Part shown: positions 45,132-54,181 of the stretch, in pieces
How the letters are laid out: each line of letters opens with the position of its first letter
Position numbering within the stretch: position 1 is the first letter of the stretch
NCBI GenBank assembly: GCA_019308995.1
Contig: JAFDHD010000005.1
Span: 1-64,000, forward strand
Direction of reading: 5' to 3'
DNA: 64,000 bases
Origin: Deltaproteobacteria bacterium
Lineage (GTDB): Bacteria; Desulfobacterota; Desulfarculia; Adiutricales; JAFDHD01
The notes under the pieces: model-generated
Told to the model about the DNA's origin: nothing
The model's database searches: none
What the model saw: only the letters and a program-made list of their open reading frames with translations
Made by a program: the position numbers and the translations under genes

Positions 45132-46181
45132 TCAACTGAAATAAGTATGGGATTTGGAGGCCACGACAATATCTTCTTCGAGGTGTTTGAAATTTTGCAT
45201 GTCCGCATTGACGACGTCTAACCCATGTTCGAGGGTGTAGGCGTAGGCTCGTTGGAACGGGTTGAGCGGGTAGGCCATAATTTTTTTATCATAGATGTGG
45301 TCAAAGGCGAAGGGATCACCTTGGCCGCCGACCCACGCGGAGGCCAGGTAGCGGACCGTTTTCATACCAATGAGTCCGATCCCGGCCTGACGCGCTTTTT
45401 CGAGTAAGGGCTGAAGCTCCTTGAGGGTGGGCGTGCCTTCCGCCAGCGTTTTGGTATGCCAGTCATACCATCCGGCTGGCGTAATACCGATCATGGCCAC
45501 GTCATACCAACCGATCTCAATTGCCGCCTTAAGGACCTCACCTGCATTTTCATGGGTGCTCAGGCCGAAATGCCTTACCTTTCCGGCAGCTTTGGCTTTT
45601 TGAAAGGCTTCGTACATTTCTTCGCATTTAACTAAGGCCGGGCTGTTGACGCCCATCAGGTAGTAAGTATCAAGAAAAGCGATCTCCAGGTTTTTCAGGC
45701 TTCTGTTCAATAGCTTCACCCATTTCCTGGCGGCCGCTTGAGCCTTCTTGGTCGTAAGTGACGCGCCAGGTCCTATGCGAATGTATACAGGTGCTTTTGA
45801 TGCGACCCAAACTTCGTCGCGGTGCGCCTTCAGGAACGGCGCTAAGCTGCGTTCCGCGCCGCGATAGACCATCTCCGATCCCACGTCGAAATGGTTGATG
45901 CCAGCTTCAAAGGCCCGGTCCAGGAGACGCACGGCCTTCCCGCCAGCCAGCGCGGCGCCGCAGCCAAAGACCAGACGGCTGGAATGGAAGCAGGTTCGGC
46001 CAAGTTTTCGGTACGTCATCGAGGGTCGTTCATTTCGGCGGATAAGGTTGGAACTGCCAGCCTGTTTTCGGGCGCCGGCCTCGGGAGCGACAAGCAGTGT
46101 TTGGCCGCAGATGGCCAGCCCTGCCGAGATTTTCATAAAATCCCTTCGGCCCAAGCCTTGACTGTCACCCTTGCTGGTCAT
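45132..46181 (-). CDS. Tat-exported aldo/keto reductase family protein
   Basis: 349 residues. The N-terminus GRRDFMKISAGLAICGQTLL is a twin-arginine signal, so the protein folds in the cytoplasm and is exported. The barrel that follows (FDVGSEMVYRGAERSLAPFL, FLDTYYLMGV, RHFGLSTHENAGE) is of the aldo/keto reductase type found in anaerobes. The C-terminus lacks the usual ferredoxin tail seen in some relatives. It diverges from the DUF6599-like gene. Confidence 0.85.
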   Translation of the reverse strand: MTSKGDSQGLGRRDFMKISAGLAICGQTLLVAPEAGARKQAGSSNLIRRNERPSMTYRKLGRTCFHSSRLVFGCGAALAGGKAVRLLDRAFEAGINHFDVGSEMVYRGAERSLAPFLKAHRDEVWVASKAPVYIRIGPGASLTTKKAQAAARKWVKLLNRSLKNLEIAFLDTYYLMGVNSPALVKCEEMYEAFQKAKAAGKVRHFGLSTHENAGEVLKAAIEIGWYDVAMIGITPAGWYDWHTKTLAEGTPTLKELQPLLEKARQAGIGLIGMKTVRYLASAWVGGQGDPFAFDHIYDKKIMAYPLNPFQRAYAYTLEHGLDVVNADMQNFKHLEEDIVVASKSHTYFS

Positions 46182-46358
46182 CCTAGCCTCCTTTTTAAGT
46201 AATTTGTTTTGAGCAAAGTGCCTGAACAGAGCTATATAAAACAGATCGCTGACGCCAGGTCAATCTCCTTTATAAGTTTCTTGAACGTCATCAGGGTGTC
46301 TCGTTCACCTGTTTCATCTGCTATAATGATTCAAATTATACCCTAAAGGAGCTTTTAG

Positions 46359-47309
46359 ATGAAACAGAACTGGTTCATGGTTTTTCCCTGCAGGCCCGGG
46401 GTGGGCATGGCCCTGAGGCTACTTTTGCTCCTGGCTTTCTTGTTTTTCGGGTCAAGTGTCTGTTGGGCGGCTGAATCTGAAAAGCTGACCGAAATCATGG
46501 CTGGCCTCACCCCTGGCGGCTGGAGAATGTATGAGGAGGTCAGGCGTTACCAGGCAGAAAATCTGTATGAAAAAATTGACGGAGCAGCCGAACTATACCT
46601 CTCCTACGATGTGGTTCGTTTGACCTTGGCTGGGTTTGAAAATAAAAAAGATGAGGAAACGTTTATCGAGCTGTTCGTCTATGACATGGGCACAGCCACG
46701 AACGCCTTTGGCATTTTTTCAGTGGAACGGATGAACGGAACACCGCTTGATCTGGGTCGCGCCGCCTACCGGTCAGGCGCACACTGTTTCATCTGGAAAG
46801 GCAGGTATTATATTAAGATCATTGTCTCGCCTGAAACCGAAGCGGTGAAACAGATCGGCTTGCGCATGGCCAAAGGGATAGCCAGCGCTCTCAGCAATGC
46901 AGGCGAGCCGGTTTGGGGATTAATTCATCTCCCCCTTAGCAACCTTATCCCAGACTCCATAAAATATTTTAAGGTGGACGCCGGCGGCCTGGATTTCATG
47001 ACAAATACATACACGGCCCGGTATCGGAAATATGGCAGCGTGATCAACGTCTTTCTATCCGGGCAGGACTCTGTCCGAGCGGCCGGCGAGGTGAAGGAAC
47101 GGTACAGGGAATACGCGTTAAAATACGGCAAGGGAGCTCGAAACCAGAGCAGAGAAGGCATGACGTTCGTTTTATGCGATATGAAGAACACCTTTGACGT
47201 CGTCTTTCAAAAGGGACGTCTGGTGGGTGGCGTATCTGCAGTCCCGCACCAGGCCCTGGCCGTTCAGGCCGCCATGGATCTGTGGCGCCAGCTCCCCCAT
47301 CAGGATTAA
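46359..47309 (+). CDS. DUF6599-like exported protein
   Basis: 316 residues. A signal peptide (LLLLLAFLFFGSSVCWA) is followed by a mature part with ENLYEKIDGAAELYLSYDV, FVYDMGTATNAFGIFSVE and FIWKGRYYIKI, the recurring segments of this family. The function is unknown. ATG 46359 has AAAGGAG nine bases upstream. The sulfatase gene follows 78 bases later on the same strand. Confidence 0.75.
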   Translation: MKQNWFMVFPCRPGVGMALRLLLLLAFLFFGSSVCWAAESEKLTEIMAGLTPGGWRMYEEVRRYQAENLYEKIDGAAELYLSYDVVRLTLAGFENKKDEETFIELFVYDMGTATNAFGIFSVERMNGTPLDLGRAAYRSGAHCFIWKGRYYIKIIVSPETEAVKQIGLRMAKGIASALSNAGEPVWGLIHLPLSNLIPDSIKYFKVDAGGLDFMTNTYTARYRKYGSVINVFLSGQDSVRAAGEVKERYREYALKYGKGARNQSREGMTFVLCDMKNTFDVVFQKGRLVGGVSAVPHQALAVQAAMDLWRQLPHQD

Positions 47310-47387
47310 CAGATAATAAGCGCTCAGCGGATATTGAGGAAATCAACCTTTTTAAGAAAATAAAAAGCCATGAAACAGGAGGTCATT

Positions 47388-48875
47388 ATGAATCACAAGA
47401 AAAGGTCTGCCAGAAGCGAATTTCCTGAACTTAAGCTGAGGCGTAGAGATTTCATAGGGCTTATGGGCGCCACCGCTTTGAGCCTTTTAGCACCGGGCCT
47501 TGCCTTCGCCTCCCAGGACCGGCATGCGCGTCCGCCTAATATTATATTACTTTTCGCGGATGATCTGGGCTATTGCGACACCGGACTTTACGGATGCGAC
47601 CGCGTCCCCACCCCGCACATCAATTCCATCGCCAGAGACGGCGTGCTTTTTACTGACGGCTACGTCACGGCCCCGGTCTGCAGCCCCTCCAGAGCGGGTC
47701 TTTTAACCGGCCGGTATCAGCAACGATTCGGTTGTGAATTCAACGTCGGACCTATTAGGAGAGCTTTGAGGTACGGCGTGGGTCTCCCGGCTTCGGAAAT
47801 CACTCTGGCTCATATCTTGAAAAAGGCAGGCTATACCACAGGCGTCATTGGCAAATGGCATGTGGGGGCGCAGCCGCAGTATCACCCTTTCAAGCGCGGG
47901 TTCGATGAATTTTTCGGGTTTATCGCCGGGCAGAACTACTATCTCGATCCTCAAACACCTGACGCCCAAAGCATTTTTATCCTGTGGCGGGACGGCCAGC
48001 CGGGGTTCGCGCGATTCAGGCAGATAGACCCTATCAGGCGCGGGAGAGACCCGGTTGAAGAAAAAGAATACCTCACCGATGCCTTCACCCGTGAAGCGAT
48101 TGATTATATCGAACGGCACAAAGCCGAACCTTTCTTCCTATACCTTTCTTACAACGCGCCGCATACTCCGCTTCAGGCCACCAGGAAGTATTATGATCGT
48201 TTTCCACACATCAAAGATGAACGCTGGCGGATTTACGCAGCCATGATCTCTGCTGTTGATGACTCGGTGGGCGCGATCCTGGGCAAACTTAAGGAAACTA
48301 ACCTGGAAGACAACACCCTCATTTTTTTCCTGAGCGACAATGGCTGCGCCCTTTATACACAAGCGTGCGACAATAAGCCCTTAAGGCTTGGCAAAATGTA
48401 CCTCCTGGACGGGGGAACTCGGGTCCCCTTTGCCATGAAATGGCCCGGCCAGGTTCCGGCCGGGAAGGTTTATCAGCACCCGGTCAGCTCCCTGGACGTA
48501 TTCCCCACCGCCGCGGCCGCGGCTAGAGTTGATGTACCGAAGGACCGAAAAATAGACGGCGTCAATCTGGTTCCTTACCTCAGGGGCGATAAAACCAGCC
48601 CGGCCCATGACACGCTCTTCTGGCGCAACGGCTCGCTCTGGGCGGTCAGAAGCGGTTATTGGAAGCTTTTTCAGGGTGCATGTCATTACTGGCTGTATAA
48701 TGTCTCCCAAGACATCGGCGAGCAAAAGAACCTGGCCAGTCAGAATCCCGGTGTCGTGAAACAATTGCAAGAGGCTTTTTTAAGCTGGAACGCCGGGCTT
48801 AAAGACCCCCTCTGGCCAAGTCGTCGCAGGATACCCTTTCAGTATGAAGGCGTGAGGCTTGAGATCCAAGTCTGA
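47388..48875 (+). CDS. Tat-exported sulfatase (arylsulfatase type)
   Basis: 495 residues from ATG 47388, which follows AGGAGG by five bases; an ATG at 47370 is in frame but lacks a site. A Tat signal (LRRRDFIGLMGATALS) precedes the alkaline-phosphatase-like fold. The modification site CSPSRAGLLTGR is the Cys type, which needs conversion to formylglycine. IILLFADDLGYCDTGLYG and FFLSDNGCALY are metal-binding segments. The sulfated substrate is unknown. The nearby radical SAM protein does not look like the modifying enzyme. Confidence 0.92.
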   Translation: MNHKKRSARSEFPELKLRRRDFIGLMGATALSLLAPGLAFASQDRHARPPNIILLFADDLGYCDTGLYGCDRVPTPHINSIARDGVLFTDGYVTAPVCSPSRAGLLTGRYQQRFGCEFNVGPIRRALRYGVGLPASEITLAHILKKAGYTTGVIGKWHVGAQPQYHPFKRGFDEFFGFIAGQNYYLDPQTPDAQSIFILWRDGQPGFARFRQIDPIRRGRDPVEEKEYLTDAFTREAIDYIERHKAEPFFLYLSYNAPHTPLQATRKYYDRFPHIKDERWRIYAAMISAVDDSVGAILGKLKETNLEDNTLIFFLSDNGCALYTQACDNKPLRLGKMYLLDGGTRVPFAMKWPGQVPAGKVYQHPVSSLDVFPTAAAAARVDVPKDRKIDGVNLVPYLRGDKTSPAHDTLFWRNGSLWAVRSGYWKLFQGACHYWLYNVSQDIGEQKNLASQNPGVVKQLQEAFLSWNAGLKDPLWPSRRRIPFQYEGVRLEIQV

Positions 48876-48929
48876 TCAATAGAGCGGCTGGCAGAATTAT
48901 GTTCGTTCAACCGGGTACAGGACGACGTT

Positions 48930-50036
48930 TCAGTAATCGTCCCCTAAGAGGTGAATATTGCCAATGTGTACCCGCCGCAGTCCAGCCCGCTTGGCTGCTT
49001 CCTGGCATCTAAGGGCATGACGGCGTGAGGTTGTGGGGAAGTCTCTGAGGTAAAACAGGGGATGGAAGGCCAGGAGGCTGTATGGGATGTCCGGGTTTAA
49101 CCCGGCCATATAAGAGGCGATGGCTTTGACCTCATCTTCGTCCACGTAGCCGGGCACCAGCAGGGTGCTGGCCAGAAGGAACGGCGGGTCAGGCCTTTGC
49201 GATATCCGTCCGGACAGTGTTTCAAAATTTTCCAGGGTTTTCTGGTTGCCTACGCCACACAAGGCATAGTGGATTCTTTCGTCCCAGGCCTTGAGGTCAA
49301 ATTTAACGCACCCGCCGGATTCGAGTGTTATCTCTGCCATCATGCTCAGAAAGGGTTCCTGCATGGCCCCGTTCGTCTCCCAGCAGACCCTGAGAATCCG
49401 GCCCGGGTTCTGCTGCCGCGCCAGCCTGGACGCCTTTAAAGCATGGAGAATCTGAGGGGTGGGGTCACCGCCAAAATAGCAGATACAGGTGGTTTTCTCG
49501 TCCACGGCATCGGCCAGGTCTTTTGAGGAAACCCTGATGGAAGAGGCGGTCTGGGTCTTGAAGTGATAGTTCTGGCAGTACAGGCAGTTGAAGGAACAGG
49601 CATGATAAAAAACAGCCAGGTTTTTATAGCCATACTCAGGTGTCCTGGAAACCGAATATTCAGGGTATCCGCCAGCCGTACCGGCCGGGCAGACAAAGCT
49701 GCCGACACAGTTCGTGGGCAGAGGATCATAGTAGTAGGAAAGATTTCCCTCGTGCGGTCTCCCGCCTAAAATTTTAGACGATTCCACGCGGCGAAGCCCG
49801 CAAAAGCCGGTGGCGCCCTCCGGGATACGACAGCCGTGAAAACACAGGCCGCAGGTCAGACCATCCTCGGCCCGGGGCGGATCAGCAGGCAGCCCAAAGG
49901 CCAGCCGACTGCGGTCATGGACCTTCTTGATTTCCGGCCAGACCTCGTCAAAATGATCCTGAATACAAGACGCGCAGTATCCGATGGTCGAGGAGATTGT
50001 TCTGTCGGTCCTGTCGCAATGTCGGCACGTGCCCAT
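48930..50036 (-). CDS. PflA-like radical SAM protein
   Basis: 368 residues. The radical SAM cluster is CSFNCLYCQNYHF (C-x3-C-x2-C). Two Cys-rich elements precede it: CRHCDR...CASC near the N-terminus and GLCFHGCRIPEGATGFCGLR, plus GSFVCPAGTAGG. These match the subgroup often annotated AmmeMemoRadiSam or PflA-like, whose partner is usually an AMMECR1/MEMO pair not seen here. It converges on the sulfatase gene. Confidence 0.88.
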   Translation of the reverse strand: MGTCRHCDRTDRTISSTIGYCASCIQDHFDEVWPEIKKVHDRSRLAFGLPADPPRAEDGLTCGLCFHGCRIPEGATGFCGLRRVESSKILGGRPHEGNLSYYYDPLPTNCVGSFVCPAGTAGGYPEYSVSRTPEYGYKNLAVFYHACSFNCLYCQNYHFKTQTASSIRVSSKDLADAVDEKTTCICYFGGDPTPQILHALKASRLARQQNPGRILRVCWETNGAMQEPFLSMMAEITLESGGCVKFDLKAWDERIHYALCGVGNQKTLENFETLSGRISQRPDPPFLLASTLLVPGYVDEDEVKAIASYMAGLNPDIPYSLLAFHPLFYLRDFPTTSRRHALRCQEAAKRAGLRRVHIGNIHLLGDDY

Positions 50037-50169
50037 GGTAAGACTTACCCGTTATCATGATCCAGGGAGGTTTTGCTTGAACTGGCCTTGATTCTCAGAA
50101 TCATCACTTAAAGACAGCCTTTATTATCCTGGGTTATTTCCAAAGGATCAAGTGCAGCCCTAACAGCTT

Positions 50170-50961
50170 TCAGCCTCCTACGATCAGGGTTTCTGGCAGG
50201 GTGCTGCCTCCGTCTATGACCACCTGCGTCCCTGTGATATAACTGGCTTCATCAGAAGCAAGGAAGGCGGCCAGCTCACCGATCTCATAAATATTACCGA
50301 GCCGACCCATGGGAATAGACTTCGCAATGGCCTCCAGAACGGCTTCCATGTTATCAGGGGCGATTTGACGAACTCCCTGTTCCACCATGGGCGTCCTGAT
50401 CATCCCGGGACAGATGGCGTTGACGGTTATATTGTCCCTGGCCACTTCCCGGGCCAGGGCCTTGGTGAACCCCCAGTTGGCCGCCTTGGTCGTGGCATAA
50501 GCCGTTTCGCCGGGGTCCACGACCATCGGTCCTGTGACCGACGACATGATGACGATCTTCCCGTACCCGTTTTTTTTCATGTTCGGGAGAACGGCCTTGG
50601 TGCAGTTCCAGACTCCTTTGATATTGACATCGAATTGAAAGTCCCGGTCTTCATCGCTCATTTTTAAAAAAACGGCCGACCGGATCACTCCGGCATTATT
50701 GCACAGGATGTCAATCTTGCCCAACCTTGCAATGGCCTCCTCAGCCGCAGTTTTGCAGGCCTCAAAATTCCTGACATCCACCTGGTACGCTATCGCCTGG
50801 CCGCCTTCGGATAAAATTGCCTTGGCGGTTTCAAACACCTGATCCAAAACGTCCCACAGGACAACGTGCGCCCCGTGTCCGGCCATCACCCTGGCGATCC
50901 CTTCGCCATTACCCATGGCCGCGCCGGTAACCACAGCCACCCTTGAATCCAACTTTCCCAT
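50170..50961 (-). CDS. Short-chain dehydrogenase/reductase (SDR)
   Basis: 263 residues. Nucleotide loop TGAAMGNGEGIARVMA (the usual TGxxxGxG pattern), DILCNNAG, active-site Ser in MSSVTG and YATTK. The acidic residue after the second strand (VLWDV) favours NAD. Typical of 3-oxoacyl reductase or alcohol dehydrogenase-like members; the substrate is not readable. ATG 50961 follows AGGAGG. Confidence 0.93.
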   Translation of the reverse strand: MGKLDSRVAVVTGAAMGNGEGIARVMAGHGAHVVLWDVLDQVFETAKAILSEGGQAIAYQVDVRNFEACKTAAEEAIARLGKIDILCNNAGVIRSAVFLKMSDEDRDFQFDVNIKGVWNCTKAVLPNMKKNGYGKIVIMSSVTGPMVVDPGETAYATTKAANWGFTKALAREVARDNITVNAICPGMIRTPMVEQGVRQIAPDNMEAVLEAIAKSIPMGRLGNIYEIGELAAFLASDEASYITGTQVVIDGGSTLPETLIVGG

Positions 50962-51435
50962 TACAGCACCTCCTGGAAAGAAGCCTGGCCCATGGCAGGC
51001 CCCAACCCATTAATAACGCTCTGCCCAAGGCACACTAACAAAAATACTCGGCTCGTTTCTAATTGTGGTATCACATTTTACGGTTCAATGCATCACCAGA
51101 GGCGCAGCAAAGATAAAAGGCAAGGCTTATGTGAAGTTAATAAAGGCTTTGACTGGTTAATAATAAGAAAAATAGACCGAAGGTAGAAAAAATCATAAAA
51201 TCAAAATGATCCCATCGAATAGCGAAGACGCCGTTGTGCCTGATATTCGTAAAAAATTCGCTTGACAATCACCATGTCCCATACTAATTTTTTTTTACAC
51301 TTCCCATAAAGTCCCGGAGTCAAAAAGCAGGGGAAAAGATTTATATGCCCGGGTTGATTCATATCATCATGGGTCACAGGCTTATCTGAGGCCCGGAAGA
51401 GCACCAGAAATATGCGCATGCAAGGAGGGAACACC
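50962..51435. other. Divergent intergenic region between SDR and serine hydrolase genes
   Basis: About 470 AT-rich bases. A perfect -35 TTGACA at 51262-51267 and a weak TAATTT at 51285-51290 (17-base spacer) could serve the + strand. Nothing else recognised. Confidence 0.4.
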
Positions 51436-52830
51436 ATGAAGCGAAAGGTACTGCTAGGCGTCCTGATTGGCCTGCTGATCTTTTCAGCAGGAACGTCTTT
51501 TGCTGCCTGTAAAAACACGATGGCCCTGTTCACGGCTTACAAGGCCAAGAGGCTCTGCTCCGACGTCTTTATCTCGATGCGGGACCCAGAAATCATCCAG
51601 AGCCAGGACTTGGCGGCGGTTCGTGCTTTCCCGGCCATAATTGATTATGCAGGCAAGGCAGTTACGGTTACATTTCAAGGAAAAATCAGGAAACGCGCCA
51701 TCTATCGTGAAGGATGCGGGTGCACTCTGGTCAATTATGCTACTGAAGAAGAAGTCTTAAATCAGGCCAGGGTTTACGTGGAACCCCGGCCGCGTCATCC
51801 GCAAAACGTTCCCTGGCCCACGGGAGACCTCACACCAAAGGCCGAACTCCCGGCCGGTGTTGATAAGGTGAAGCTGGCCGAGGCCATGGACAAGGCCTTT
51901 TCAGAACCCGATCCCAAGAAGCCCCGCCGAACCAGGGCCGTGGTAGTGGTTTATAAGGGCCGGATCATTGCGGAGCGTTATGCGTCCGGCTTTTCGCAAA
52001 GCACGCCCCTCCTGGGATGGTCCATGACCAAAAGCGTAACCAACGCCCTGATCGGCATCCTGGTTGGTCAAGGTAGGCTGCTCATCCAGGAGCCGGCTTC
52101 TGTGCCGGAATGGAGCGGAGCGGACGATCCGCGTCGGTCCATTACTCTTGACCAACTGCTTCGCATGAGCAGCGGACTGAAGTTTATCGAGGAGTACACC
52201 AAGAACTCAGACGCCACCTGCATGCTCTTTGGAACTCACGATACAGCGGCCTATGCCGCCTCCCAGCCCCTTGAAACTGAACCGGATAGCAAGTGGAGCT
52301 ACTCCAGCGGTACGGCGAACATCCTCTCGCGCATCGTACGCGGCGCGGTCGGCGGCACGAGCGCGGATTACTTCGCCTTCCCGCGCCAGGCCCTGTTCAA
52401 CCGCATTGGCATGCGCAGCGCCATCATGGAGCCTGACGCCTCGGGAACATTTGTCGGCTCCTCCTTCATGTACGCCACGGCTAGAGACTGGGCGCGCTTT
52501 GGCCTCCTTTATCTCCAGGACGGCGTCTGGGAGGGAACGCGTATCCTGCCCGAAGGCTGGGTAGATTATTCCCGAAGGCCCACACCCAAGGCTCCCCAGG
52601 GAAGATACGGCGCGCAGTTCTGGCTGAATGCCGGAAACCCCTCCGATGAAACCAAAAGGCCAATGCCGTTACTTCCAACTGATTTGTTTTTTGCCAGCGG
52701 TTTCGAAGGCCAGTCCGTCACGATTATCCCGTCCAAAAAGCTGGTGGCGGTGCGCCTCGGGCTGAGCCAGGCCAAGGGAGCCTGGAACCTGGAGGAGTTC
52801 CTGGCTGATGTATTGAAAGCGATTCCTTAG
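51436..52830 (+). CDS. Exported serine hydrolase, beta-lactamase class C/penicillin-binding fold
   Basis: 464 residues from ATG 51436 with AAGGAGGG upstream. The signal peptide runs to about residue 26 (LLGVLIGLLIFSAGTSFAA). The class C triad elements are SMTK (Ser nucleophile in WSMTKSVTN), YSSG for the Tyr motif and a later GFEGQS. An N-terminal region of about 130 residues before the hydrolase domain is Cys-bearing (CGCTL). Probably an esterase or peptidase rather than a true beta-lactamase. Confidence 0.88.
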   Translation: MKRKVLLGVLIGLLIFSAGTSFAACKNTMALFTAYKAKRLCSDVFISMRDPEIIQSQDLAAVRAFPAIIDYAGKAVTVTFQGKIRKRAIYREGCGCTLVNYATEEEVLNQARVYVEPRPRHPQNVPWPTGDLTPKAELPAGVDKVKLAEAMDKAFSEPDPKKPRRTRAVVVVYKGRIIAERYASGFSQSTPLLGWSMTKSVTNALIGILVGQGRLLIQEPASVPEWSGADDPRRSITLDQLLRMSSGLKFIEEYTKNSDATCMLFGTHDTAAYAASQPLETEPDSKWSYSSGTANILSRIVRGAVGGTSADYFAFPRQALFNRIGMRSAIMEPDASGTFVGSSFMYATARDWARFGLLYLQDGVWEGTRILPEGWVDYSRRPTPKAPQGRYGAQFWLNAGNPSDETKRPMPLLPTDLFFASGFEGQSVTIIPSKKLVAVRLGLSQAKGAWNLEEFLADVLKAIP

Positions 52831-52929
52831 GGTAGACCAGGAAGGAGCTTGATCAGCTTTTTGTGATCCAGCTTTTAATCCGGGCGCAAGTTTTATAAAC
52901 TCTAGGTGCGGCCGCTGTACTTCCAGGGG

Positions 52930-54081
52930 CTACCGCCTCAGCAGTTGATTGGCGATGATGATGCGCTGAATCTCGGAAGCTCCTTCATAGATGCGGAGCA
53001 TACGGATTTCGCGGTAGAGCCTTTCCACGACGTATCCCCGTGAAACGCCGTAGCCGCCGTGAATCTGCACTGCTTCATCAATCACTTCCTGGGCAATCTC
53101 GGTGGCATACAGTTTGGCCATGGCTGACTCCTTGGTGATGCGCTCCTTTCCCCGGTCCTTTAAAAAAGCAGCGCGGTAGATCAGAAGCCTGGCCGCGCTG
53201 ATCTTGGTGGCCATGTCCGCCAGCTTGCCTTGGATGAGCTGAAACTGGCTCAAGGGTTGTCCAAAGGCCTCCCTTTGCCTGGCGTAGGCTAAGGCTTCAT
53301 CAAAGGCGGCCTGGGCAAAGCCGACGGCACAGACGCCGACCGTGGTGCGGAAAAAATCCAGGGTCTGCATGGCAATCTTGAACCCGGCGCCTTCCTCTCC
53401 CAGCCTGTTCGCCGCTGGCACGCGGCAGTCCTCAAAATAAAGGGAGCCAATCGGATGAGCCGCCACCAGGTCCAGCCGCGCCCCCGGCGTAAAACCCTCA
53501 AAACCCTTTTCCACGATGAAAGCTGTGACGCCCTTCGTTCCTTTATCCGGGTCGGTCTTGGCAAAGACCGTGTAGACGTCCGCATCCGGGGCCATGGAAA
53601 TAAAGGTCTTACTCCCGTTGAGAATATATTCGTCCCCTTTACGCTCGGCCCGCGTCAGGATGGCCGCCACGTCCGAGCCGCCGCTGGGCTCGGTCAAGGC
53701 AAAGGTAATGACGCTTTCTCCTGAAGCCACGGGCGGGAGGTAGGCCTCCTTCTGGGTCTCACTGCCCGCCACCACGATCGGACCGGCCCCGAGGCCCTGC
53801 ATGGTGAAAATCAGTTCGGCGTTGAGGCAGGTCCGGGCCAGCTCCTCACGGACAAGACAAAAAGAAACCAGGGACATGTTTTCAGGACCGCCGCCATACC
53901 TGCCCGGAACCGTGAGCCCCAGGAGTCCCTGGTCGGCCAGGAACTTGAGGATCTCCCGGCTGACGATATTGGTTTCCCCTATTTTTTCCTCCAGCTCCTT
54001 TAATTTCCCCTGACAGATTTTTATAACGGACTCCCTCAACATCCTCTGCTCTTGGCTGAGGAGGCTCAGAATAAATTCCAT
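52930..54081 (-). CDS. Acyl-CoA dehydrogenase
   Basis: 383 residues, normal for the family. FAD and substrate segments FALTEPSGGSDVAAILTRAE, YILNGSKTFISMA and RQREAFGQPLSQFQLIQ are present, and YEGASEIQRIIIA near the C-terminus carries the catalytic Glu region. It oxidises an acyl-CoA to the enoyl-CoA and passes electrons to ETF. It lies after the acyl-CoA ligase on the same strand, so the pair may start degradation of one acid. Confidence 0.95.
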   Translation of the reverse strand: MEFILSLLSQEQRMLRESVIKICQGKLKELEEKIGETNIVSREILKFLADQGLLGLTVPGRYGGGPENMSLVSFCLVREELARTCLNAELIFTMQGLGAGPIVVAGSETQKEAYLPPVASGESVITFALTEPSGGSDVAAILTRAERKGDEYILNGSKTFISMAPDADVYTVFAKTDPDKGTKGVTAFIVEKGFEGFTPGARLDLVAAHPIGSLYFEDCRVPAANRLGEEGAGFKIAMQTLDFFRTTVGVCAVGFAQAAFDEALAYARQREAFGQPLSQFQLIQGKLADMATKISAARLLIYRAAFLKDRGKERITKESAMAKLYATEIAQEVIDEAVQIHGGYGVSRGYVVERLYREIRMLRIYEGASEIQRIIIANQLLRR

Positions 54082-54181
54082 AGCTTCACCCTTTGGTTAT
54101 GATTATTGGTTCTATCACCAGGAAGTTTGAGTAAAAAGACTGATGATCATCCGGGCTCGCGGCCCCTAGCATATCGAAAAA

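Noticed and set aside
48930-50036. Radical SAM protein as the sulfatase-maturing enzyme (anSME) for the neighbouring sulfatase
   Set aside because: It lacks the extra C-terminal Cys clusters (SPASM type) expected of anSME, and its Cys pattern fits the PflA-like group. Convergent orientation also argues against an operon.
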